64,000 bases of DNA, taken from Pseudalgibacter alginicilyticus. Its GTDB lineage: Bacteria > Bacteroidota > Bacteroidia > Flavobacteriales > Flavobacteriaceae. Within the stretch, counting starts at the first letter, position 1. Every line of letters begins with the position of its first letter. Made by a program: the position numbers and the translations under genes. The DNA is taken from positions 1,612,001-1,676,000 of the forward strand of contig NZ_CP012898.1 of assembly GCF_001310225.1 (NCBI RefSeq), given 5' to 3'. The notes under the pieces were generated by a model. It was not told the origin of the DNA, searched no databases, and worked only from the letters and a program-made list of their open reading frames with translations. Below are positions 16,575 to 23,287 of the stretch, in pieces.

Positions 16575-16633
16575 AAACAATTTTAACCTGTAGCCATATT
16601 TCAGGACAAGACATTAGACGAAACCAAAACTGC

Positions 16634-17101
16634 ATGAATTTATTTAAACATTTAAAACCTAAAAACGAAAAAATTCAAGTTAACCTCGGAATTAAGGAAT
16701 TAAAAAAAACACTTGATTCAAAAGGAAAGAATTTTCATTTTAAATGGCTATCTGAAAATAGTTTTATAATCAGTTTGAATTTTTCTTTTGGTTCAAACCT
16801 TCTGTTTGACGTTAATTATGCAAATACAAAAAGTGACATAATTGCTGAGGGAAAAATAGCTGAAATAAATGATTCTGAATCGACAATAATTTTAAAAACG
16901 AAAAGCAAATATTGGCTGACTTTTATTCTTTTTCTGCCAGTTTTAGTACTGTTTTTTGAATTGACTTTTGATTTAGGAATTCCTCTTCCATTTTTCTTTG
17001 TTTTCCCGATTGGTTATGTCATCCTAACAAACTTCATAAAAACTGAGGACGAAAAGCTGATTAATAAATTTAAAGAAACACTTAAACGAGGAAATAAATA
17101 A
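16634..17101 (+). CDS. Cassette 4: small membrane protein
   Basis: This 155-residue protein has a cytoplasmic-looking N-terminal part (about residues 1-95) with beta-rich sequence and then two hydrophobic helices (WLTFILFLPVLVLFF and PFFFVFPIGYVILTNFI). No known domain is recognised. The IS3 element lies between its cassette core and its start, so any native leader is displaced by the IS right end, 20 nt from the ATG. Confidence 0.7.
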   Translation: MNLFKHLKPKNEKIQVNLGIKELKKTLDSKGKNFHFKWLSENSFIISLNFSFGSNLLFDVNYANTKSDIIAEGKIAEINDSESTIILKTKSKYWLTFILFLPVLVLFFELTFDLGIPLPFFFVFPIGYVILTNFIKTEDEKLINKFKETLKRGNK

Positions 17102-17102
17102 C

Positions 17103-17239
17103 GCATTACAACAAAGTATATAAAAAATTGCTATTTTGTGCTTAACCAATGTTAGTTGCTTTGTTTGCTAGCTTCTGAGTTTCCTTCGGAAAATCCTCGC
17201 ACACAAAACCGCACTATTCTTATACAATCACGTTGTAGC
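17103..17239 (+). repeat. attC-like site 4 (137 bp)
   Basis: Core GCATTACAAC (17103-17112) pairs 10 of 10 with the start of cassette 4 at 15299, across the inserted IS. It contains the inner arm GTATATAAAA, a near-perfect apex hairpin (GTTTCC/GGAAAA), the distal TTATACAATCAC, and core GTTGTAGC (17232-17239). It is the intact reference for the split site 2. Confidence 0.82.
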
Positions 17240-17256
17240 GCATTAAAGTAGAAAGT

Positions 17257-18783
17257 ATGAAAAAAATTATATTAACACTTACTCTTTTGATTTCTTTCTT
17301 ATATATAGATGCTCAAGAGAAAGAATTACCAACTTTTATAACAGATAGTTTAGAAAACTATATTACCCAAGGTATGAAAGATTGGGAAATACCTGGTTTA
17401 TCAGTTGCAATTATTAAAAATAACAAAGTAGTCTTTATGAATGGTTTTGGTGTTACCAAGGTTAATGGTTCTGTGCCCGTTGATGAAAACACACTTTTTA
17501 TGATTGGCTCAAACACAAAGGCTTTTACTTCAACCGCACTTTCAATTCTGCAAGAATCAGGAGTTTTGAATTTAAATGATAAAGTTCAAAAATGGATGCC
17601 AGAATTTAGATTGAAAGATACACTAGCCAGCAAGGAAGTAAACATTGTAGATTTACTTTCCCACAGAATTGGTTTTGAAACTTTTCAAGGCGATTTCACA
17701 TATTGGGCCTCAACTCTTTCTAGAGCCCAGGTGATTCAAAAAATGAGCTTAATAGAGGCTCCTTATAGTTTTCGTTCAAGGTGGGGTTATTGTAATGCTG
17801 CTTATGTTACTGCAGGTGAATTAATCCCAAGAGTTATCAATAAGAGCTGGGAAGAAACTGTTAGGGATAGTATTCTTTTGCCATTAAAAATGAATAGAAC
17901 TTTAATGTTGGCTGAAGAACTAAATAATGCGTTAAACGCAGCATCCCCTCATACTAAAACAGATAATAACCTTGTTGAAATACCAATAGCAAATATAAAT
18001 AATCTTGCTCCAGCAGGAAGTATTAGTTCTAGTGCGAAAGACATGACCAATTGGCTATTTGCTCAACTTCATAATGGTAAAATAGACGGTAAGCAAATAC
18101 TTTCTGCTAGAAGTATTGAATCTATTAGGAGACCTTCTTCTATTCTAGGTGTTGATCCAAGAGACAATAAAGAAACCCACTTTTATCTTTACGGAATGGG
18201 GCTAGTTATTAATGACCGTAATGGAAAACTTGTTTATTCTCACACGGGAGGAGTTGATGGCTTTTTATCGTCAGTTATGATTATCCCAGAAGAAAAACTT
18301 GGAATTGTAGTGTTAACGAATACTGACCAAAATAACTTTTACCAAAATCTGACTGACGAAATACAGGATGCTTTTTTGGGATTACCTTATCAGGATTATA
18401 GCAAAACCTCGCGTGAAAGTTTTAAACAGGAAAAGCTCGAAGAAGCCAAAAGAATTGATTCCTTAAAAAAGGAAGTATCCCTAAAATCTATTCCTAGCTT
18501 ACCCTTAAAAAAATATTCGGGAAATTACTTCAATGAAGTTTATGGAGATATAGAAATTAAATTAGAAAATAATAAATTAAATATCTATTTCTCAAATCAC
18601 CCCCAATTAATAGGTAGACTGGAACATATAAAAAATGACACTTATTTATGCACATATTCAAACCCAACTTTTGGGATTGTTGAAATACCATTTAAGGTTG
18701 ATAATTATAAAGTTAATGGGTTAACTCTAAAAGTAGCAGATTTTATAGAATTTACTCCTTATGAATTTAGTAAAACAAATTAA
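17257..18783 (+). CDS. Cassette 5: serine hydrolase, class C beta-lactamase family
   Basis: This 508-residue secreted protein has a signal peptide (residues 1-19, ending YIDAQ). The catalytic signatures of the beta-lactamase/transpeptidase-like family are present: S-x-x-K as GSNTKAF near residue 85, Y-x-N as WGYCNAAY, and HTGG in YSHTGGVDGF. A C-terminal beta domain of about 110 residues (LKKYSGNYFNEVYG) resembles DUF3471-type extensions. Relatives include esterases, D-aminopeptidases and true AmpC enzymes. The extra domain argues for an esterase or peptidase, so resistance should not be assumed. It is the largest cassette gene. Confidence 0.88.
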   Translation: MKKIILTLTLLISFLYIDAQEKELPTFITDSLENYITQGMKDWEIPGLSVAIIKNNKVVFMNGFGVTKVNGSVPVDENTLFMIGSNTKAFTSTALSILQESGVLNLNDKVQKWMPEFRLKDTLASKEVNIVDLLSHRIGFETFQGDFTYWASTLSRAQVIQKMSLIEAPYSFRSRWGYCNAAYVTAGELIPRVINKSWEETVRDSILLPLKMNRTLMLAEELNNALNAASPHTKTDNNLVEIPIANINNLAPAGSISSSAKDMTNWLFAQLHNGKIDGKQILSARSIESIRRPSSILGVDPRDNKETHFYLYGMGLVINDRNGKLVYSHTGGVDGFLSSVMIIPEEKLGIVVLTNTDQNNFYQNLTDEIQDAFLGLPYQDYSKTSRESFKQEKLEEAKRIDSLKKEVSLKSIPSLPLKKYSGNYFNEVYGDIEIKLENNKLNIYFSNHPQLIGRLEHIKNDTYLCTYSNPTFGIVEIPFKVDNYKVNGLTLKVADFIEFTPYEFSKTN

Positions 18784-18788
18784 AACGT

Positions 18789-18923
18789 GCTACAACAATG
18801 GCTATAAGTAATTGCTTGTTCTCGCCTACTTCTGAAAATCCTAGCGGATTTTCAGTTTGGTGTGTACTTGCAAAGTTAAGTGCTAACCCACACAACAAAA
18901 CATATACAAACACCTTACCCAAC
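18789..18923 (+). repeat. attC-like site 5 (135 bp)
   Basis: Core GCTACAAC (18789-18796) pairs 8 of 8 with the start of cassette 5. The apex hairpin is CTGAAAATCC/GGATTTTCAG, different in sequence from the other sites. Distal arm CATATACAA precedes core CTTACCCAAC (18914-18923). The first base is C where all other cores have G. Confidence 0.78.
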
Positions 18924-18925
18924 AT

Positions 18926-19417
18926 TTGAAAAAAACATACGACATAAAAATTGGAAATAAGGTTTTGATTAATAAAATCGGCGTTTTTCTCGGTATTGTT
19001 GGAGCAATATTCTCAATTTTAATCGGACTTTCAATCATCTCGACCATATTAATGCCGAATGAAATGACTGTAGTTTACATAATTGAGTTTTTTGAGAATA
19101 AAACCTATTTCGTGCTTCTGACTTCTATATTGCTATCCGTAATTGGAGTAGAAATAGCCAAAATTAGGAATTACAAATCATCGGAATTGACTATCGAAGC
19201 GAAAAAAATTTCTTTCTTAAAAAACGGAGAATTAATAGAGATTCCTGAACCACGACTTCATAAGATTACAGAAAGAAAAAATCGCTTATCAAAAGTGAGT
19301 CTGATAAAAATAAAAACGGACACACATAAAGAATATGACATCAAAGGAACTGAAAAAATCCTTGAGCATCTGAATGAATTGTTTCCGAATAAAACTAAAT
19401 TAAAAAACGTTGGGTAA
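18926..19417 (+). CDS. Cassette 6: small membrane protein, TTG start
   Basis: This 163-residue protein has two transmembrane helices (about residues 13-43 and 58-75) and a C-terminal soluble part that ends in an amphipathic helix. No ATG lies before the first helix, so TTG 18926, 3 nt after the core, is the best start. The TAA stop is inside the 3' recombination core (NVG-stop). Layout resembles PH-domain-like bacterial membrane proteins, but I do not assign a family. Confidence 0.7.
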   Translation: MKKTYDIKIGNKVLINKIGVFLGIVGAIFSILIGLSIISTILMPNEMTVVYIIEFFENKTYFVLLTSILLSVIGVEIAKIRNYKSSELTIEAKKISFLKNGELIEIPEPRLHKITERKNRLSKVSLIKIKTDTHKEYDIKGTEKILEHLNELFPNKTKLKNVG

Positions 19418-19546
19418 CACCGTATAAAAATAATTGCTATTTTTATTCTTAACCATAGGTCGTTGCTGTTTTGTTACATCTGATTTTCCTTCGGAAAATC
19501 CTCGCACACAAAACCGCAACTATTCTTATACAAACACGTTACCTGC
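19409..19546 (+). repeat. attC-like site 6 (138 bp)
   Basis: Core GTTGGGTAAC (19409-19418) pairs 9 of 10 with the start of cassette 6. Middle arms GTTGCTGTTTTGT (19462-19474) and ACAAAACCGCAAC (19508-19520) pair 12 of 13. The apex is GATTTTCC/GGAAAATC. Core GTTACCTGC (19538-19546) opens cassette 7. Confidence 0.82.
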
Positions 19547-19562
19547 AAGCTGAAAAAACCGA

Positions 19563-20378
19563 ATGAAGAAAACAATCCTACTTATTTTATTGACAATATC
19601 AATTACATCTTGCAAAAGTCAAGAGGAAATTGATTTTAAAGTTGGTTACTTACCAAATTACAATTACACGTTAACCCAAAAACAGATTTCGGAAAACAAT
19701 GTAAAATATATTGCATCGGACGAAATACTGCAAAATTTAAAAAATAACGGAATTGAAAACCCAACTATAACGAAAGACACAAGTCTTTTAAAAAGTGTTT
19801 CTAAAACAGGAAAACTGAAAGGAAACGAATTTCCGATTAATATAGAATTGTTAGAATCCAATAATCCATCTTTAACAAGTGGAACCAAATTTTTCGGAAA
19901 ATCAGTTGACGGAAAGACTAAAATTGACTCTATTTATTCTTCGACAATGACAGAAGAAAAAAAGAGAACTTTACTTCCCGCACTGGAATCAATGATGAAT
20001 CAAATCAAATATCCTAATAAAAAAATTAAAGTTGGAGAAAGTTTTGAGCAGAAAAACCCAATGTCAATGCCAATTTCAGATGTGACAATTGAAATGGAAA
20101 TTAATTCAATTTACACTTTGAGAAAAGTGGAAAACGGAGTTGGATATTTTGACCTTGACCAAGTTTATACTATAAAATCAGCTACTAAAGATTACGAAAT
20201 GAAATTGGACGGAACTGGAAAAGGACAAATAAACTATGACATCGAAAAACAATTCTTTACCAAATTCTATCTGGAAATGGAAATGAATTTAAAAACTGAA
20301 TTAGAAGCTTTTAGCATTGAATTACAAACGAAAAGTATAACAGACCAAACAACTGAAATAATAAAAGTCAGCAAGTAA
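19563..20378 (+). CDS. Cassette 7: hypothetical lipoprotein
   Basis: This 271-residue protein begins with a lipoprotein signal peptide with lipobox ITSCKS (Cys near residue 17). The mature protein is rich in beta-strand pattern and lysine, with no catalytic motif, like the single-domain periplasmic lipoproteins common in Flavobacteriaceae. The stop lies within the 3' core (VSK-stop). Function unknown. Confidence 0.75.
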   Translation: MKKTILLILLTISITSCKSQEEIDFKVGYLPNYNYTLTQKQISENNVKYIASDEILQNLKNNGIENPTITKDTSLLKSVSKTGKLKGNEFPINIELLESNNPSLTSGTKFFGKSVDGKTKIDSIYSSTMTEEKKRTLLPALESMMNQIKYPNKKIKVGESFEQKNPMSMPISDVTIEMEINSIYTLRKVENGVGYFDLDQVYTIKSATKDYEMKLDGTGKGQINYDIEKQFFTKFYLEMEMNLKTELEAFSIELQTKSITDQTTEIIKVSK

Positions 20379-20507
20379 CACCATATAAAATTAATTGCTG
20401 GTTATAGTGTACTTACGATAGTCCTCGTGGACTTTCTATCTGTGATTTATTTGCTAACTTTAGTGCTGAAACACGCAACGAAATCATACACAAACACGTT
20501 GTGCGTA
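20371..20507 (+). repeat. attC-like site 7 (137 bp)
   Basis: Core GCAAGTAAC (20371-20379) pairs 8 of 9 with the start of cassette 7. Inner arm CCATATAAAATTAATTGC. The apex stem is divergent (GATAGTCC paired with GGACTTTCTATC, one bulge). Distal CATACACAAACAC precedes core GTTGTGCGTA (20498-20507). Confidence 0.78.
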
Positions 20508-20520
20508 ATTAATCCAAACT

Positions 20521-21477
20521 ATGCGAAAAACCATTCAAGTAGAATTTAAAAATCCTTTAGGAATATTTAATCTTGATGATTTTAGCTATTTATATAATGA
20601 TAAAGAACTAAAAAGAATCGCTGAAGATTCTTCTTTGTATTTTATCCTTCAACGTCCTTGTCTAATATTTAGAAATATAAAATGTTCTACAAAGTTTCTT
20701 ACTGGAGAAATCTCACAACCTTTAACTGGAATTAATATAAAATTTCAATTACCATTATATCAGAAAGACGTAATTGAAACTGAAAATATATCGAATATTG
20801 AACTTCATTTGTGTTACAATAAAAGCTTAACGAACAAAGAAAATCTAAATGATTTCATTGATGTTATTATAATAAAAATTCCAGAAGAAAAGAATTTCAC
20901 TAAATTAATCACGCCTGACACAATACTAAGAAGCCGTTACAATAAGAATTGGAAAGTTAATATAGAAGGAGAAACAAAAAAACTTTTAGAATTTGATGTA
21001 AAATATATTGGCCATTCTGTAAAACAATTTATAGCGAAAAGGATTAAAAACCATAGCAATATCCAAAGAATTTTAACCACGTCATTACCTATCCAAAAAG
21101 GAATGCAAATTTCAAAAGAACTTTGTATATGCTTACTTGAAATTAATGATATACTTGAGGCTAAAACTATTAGTCCAAATGATTATGGTTCTGAAAATAA
21201 TAGTAATCTACTTAAATTACCAAACGAAGAATCTATTTACTACGATGCCGAAAAAGCATATATTAATTTCTTTTCGAAATCAAAAAATAACTTATTAGAA
21301 AACAAAGACCTTTATGCTTCTTATCCAAAAGGAACAAACGGACTATTTGATGAAAAATATGAAAATATAATTTATAACATACACGATGAAATCACATTAA
21401 AATATGGAGATAAAGAATTAAATAATAAAAATGTTATTTATGTCAATCGGAAATTAAAAACAGTTGAAAAAAAATAA
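20521..21477 (+). CDS. Cassette 8: hypothetical protein
   Basis: This 318-residue soluble protein has no signal peptide and no membrane helix. It is rich in Lys, Asn and Ile. I recognise no family. Segments that could be functional are a short conserved-looking stretch TLRSRYNKNWKV in mid-protein and the region DIKYIGHSVKQF-like (actual DVKYIGHSVKQF) near residue 160. It is the last gene of the array, 13 nt after the core, and is followed by a truncated site. Confidence 0.7.
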   Translation: MRKTIQVEFKNPLGIFNLDDFSYLYNDKELKRIAEDSSLYFILQRPCLIFRNIKCSTKFLTGEISQPLTGINIKFQLPLYQKDVIETENISNIELHLCYNKSLTNKENLNDFIDVIIIKIPEEKNFTKLITPDTILRSRYNKNWKVNIEGETKKLLEFDVKYIGHSVKQFIAKRIKNHSNIQRILTTSLPIQKGMQISKELCICLLEINDILEAKTISPNDYGSENNSNLLKLPNEESIYYDAEKAYINFFSKSKNNLLENKDLYASYPKGTNGLFDEKYENIIYNIHDEITLKYGDKELNNKNVIYVNRKLKTVEKK

Positions 21478-21478
21478 C

Positions 21479-21530
21479 TACGCACAACAAAGTACTTGTA
21501 GTAAAAAGCAAGTAAAAAGGCCTTAATTTT
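21479..21530 (+). repeat. attC-like site 8, truncated
   Basis: Core TACGCACAAC (21479-21488) pairs 10 of 10 with the start of cassette 8, then AAAGTA as in other sites. After that the sequence loses the conserved inner arm, apex hairpin and second core. This marks the right end of the array. The remaining bases up to the sulfatase at 21808 hold an IS3 scrap and otherwise nothing I recognise. Confidence 0.65.
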
Positions 21531-21590
21531 TCATCAAAGTGCTTCTATATGTATTATCAACATCAACAAACTTTTGAATGGAAATTATAA

Positions 21591-21648
21591 TTACATGTAT
21601 CTTTAGACTATAGAATACCTAATATGGTATATAAATTATCAGCTTAAA
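21591..21648 (+). mobile_element. Remnant of IS3-family 3' end
   Basis: About 58 bp match the last codons of the IS3 orfB at 16513-16574 with a few mismatches (encoding LSLDYRIPNMVYKLSA). The rest of the element and the terminal repeat are gone. A second, older copy of the same IS family therefore once sat at the array's right edge. Confidence 0.75.
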
Positions 21649-21807
21649 TTCAATAGTTTAATCATCCATGTTCTGCTACTTATTATAAATGCAACCTATC
21701 CAATTGGTTCTATGCTATAATTAAGAAGAAAAGAGGGGTGATACCTGTAATAAAGCATTAACTTGAAAACCGCTAACGAGCAGTTCAAAATACTATAAAT
21801 CTTTATA

Positions 21808-23190
21808 ATGAAAAAACATCAATTAAACATAATCATTCTTCTATTCATTTGCTTTAAAGTAATTGGACAGACAAAACAGCCTAATTTTCTTATTATCCTT
21901 GGTGATGACATAAATGCTAAGGATATTGGATGTTATGGATCTGAAAACAAGAACACCACTCCAAATATTGATAAATTAGCAAATGAAGGAATTTTATTTA
22001 AAAACATGTTCGTCTCTGAAGCTATATGTGCTCCAACAAGAGCTGAATTATTTACCGGAATGACTCCTAACAAAAATGGATGTAATATCAATCACGCCAC
22101 TACAAAGCAAGGCACACTTAGCATTGTTCAGCATTTAAACAAACTTGGCTACCGTGTAGGACTAACAGGAAAAATGCATTTTAGGCCTACATCTGTTTAT
22201 CCATTTGAAATTATTGAAGGATTTACAAAAAACGCTAATTATGATGGAACTCCTCCTGAAAATTGGGATGGAGTGAGTGAGTTTATAAATCGAGATAAAA
22301 ATCAACCTTTTTGTTTGATTATTTGTTCCGTGCATGCTCATGCACCTTGGAATGCAGGAGACAGTTCATTATGGGATCCAAATACCATTGTGCTTCCAAA
22401 ACATTTAGTAGACACCAAAGAAACGCGTGAGTATTTTACAGAATACTTGGCTGAAATAAAACTTTTTGATGAACAAGTAGGAAACGCCAGAAATCTTCTT
22501 AAAAAAAACAATTTAGAAGCTAATACAGCCCTTATCGTTTTAGATGAAAATGGTGCTGGTATGCCCAGTGGCAAATGGACTACTTATGATATTGGTGTTA
22601 GATCTGCTTGCATAATGAAATGGCCAAAACCTTTTAATAATAAATTTGTGACTAATGCCATAGCGCAATACTGTGATATTTTACCAACACTAATTGAAGC
22701 AGCAGGTGGTGAAGTCTCTTCAAACTTAGATGGGAAAAGTTTACTCCCTCTACTCAAAGAAAATAATACAAAACACAGAAAATATGCCTATTTCTTGTAT
22801 AACAACACTAAGGAAGGTCCAGAATATAAAATGCGGGCAGTAACTGATGGCACGTTTAAATTAATTTGGAATAAATCGCCAGACAATCTTTATGCTATTA
22901 GAGTTATAAACGGCTTTGATTTTGGTTATGTTGATAAAATGGAAGACCGTCATGTACGTAAAATGTATCTTTCTTGGCTTGCCAAAGCAGGATATGATAA
23001 AAACGCAAGTGAAATTGTTCAGCGTTATAGAAAACATCCTGATTTTGAACTGTATAATCTTAATGATGACCCTGAAGAAATGCACAACCTTATAGATAAT
23101 CAAGAATTAAATACTATAGTTAACGAACTTAAAAATGCTCTTATCAGCCATATGAAGGCACAAGAAGACCGTTTTTATACAGTTAATTAA
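21808..23190 (+). CDS. Secreted type I sulfatase
   Basis: This is a 460-residue arylsulfatase-fold enzyme (family S1) that hydrolyses sulfate esters, in marine Bacteroidota usually on algal polysaccharides. Residues 1-20 are a signal peptide (ending VIGQ). The metal site starts LIILGDD, and the formylglycine site ICAPTRAELFTG has Cys near residue 74, needing an FGE-type maturase. A catalytic-site TGKMHF segment is present. No SusC/D or glycoside hydrolase is adjacent, so the substrate is unknown. It follows the broken end of the cassette array but lacks cassette sites. Confidence 0.9.
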   Translation: MKKHQLNIIILLFICFKVIGQTKQPNFLIILGDDINAKDIGCYGSENKNTTPNIDKLANEGILFKNMFVSEAICAPTRAELFTGMTPNKNGCNINHATTKQGTLSIVQHLNKLGYRVGLTGKMHFRPTSVYPFEIIEGFTKNANYDGTPPENWDGVSEFINRDKNQPFCLIICSVHAHAPWNAGDSSLWDPNTIVLPKHLVDTKETREYFTEYLAEIKLFDEQVGNARNLLKKNNLEANTALIVLDENGAGMPSGKWTTYDIGVRSACIMKWPKPFNNKFVTNAIAQYCDILPTLIEAAGGEVSSNLDGKSLLPLLKENNTKHRKYAYFLYNNTKEGPEYKMRAVTDGTFKLIWNKSPDNLYAIRVINGFDFGYVDKMEDRHVRKMYLSWLAKAGYDKNASEIVQRYRKHPDFELYNLNDDPEEMHNLIDNQELNTIVNELKNALISHMKAQEDRFYTVN

Positions 23191-23287
23191 AGAATCAAAC
23201 AAAAACCGACTCGCTAACACAAATAACCGAGTTAAAAAACAAATCACTCAACTCCTTGTTACCTACTTAACTGGGTTCATACTCAAG

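Larger units (their letters stand above)
15313..16613 (+). mobile_element. IS3-family insertion sequence with TTA target duplication
   Basis: The 1301-bp element begins TGACCCGTCCTGAA and ends with the complement of TGTCTTGTCCTGAA, giving imperfect TG...CA terminal inverted repeats that extend through GGCTACA. TTA lies on each side (15310-15312 and 16614-16616), a 3-bp target duplication. It has two overlapping frames joined by a frameshift signal. It inserted between the core of cassette 4 and that cassette's gene. Confidence 0.9.
11937..21490 (+). other. Integron-like array of eight gene cassettes without an adjacent integrase
   Basis: Eight unrelated single-gene units on one strand alternate with structured sites of 135-139 bp. 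For each cassette the first bases are the reverse complement of the core at its own 3' end: GTTAGGTG/CACCTAAC, GTTGTGTG/CACACAAC, GTTACCAGA/TCTGGTAAT, GTTGTAATGC/GCATTACAAC, GTTGTAGC/GCTACAAC, CTTACCCAAC/GTTGGGTAAC, GTTACCTGC/GCAAGTAAC and GTTGTGCGTA/TACGCACAAC. Five pairs are perfect and three have one mismatch. The match is with the cassette's own start, not with the next core, as expected if cassettes are excised as circles cut next to the core G. No integrase gene lies nearby, so it resembles a cluster of attC sites lacking integrase. Two insertion sequences interrupt it. Confidence 0.85.

Noticed and set aside
12390-20507. Repeats as a CRISPR array or REP-type elements
   Set aside because: Spacing of 0.6-1.9 kb with whole genes between, same orientation, and cassette-specific cores do not fit CRISPR or REP repeats. 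No CRISPR array was seen in the window.
11937-21490. Classical class-type integron
   Set aside because: The cores do not follow GTTRRRY and no intI, attI or Pc promoter is seen. I therefore call it integron-like only.
23191-23287. GCTAACAC and CTTGTTACC near the sulfatase end as a cassette site
   Set aside because: No inner arm, no apex hairpin, and no matching core at the sulfatase start.
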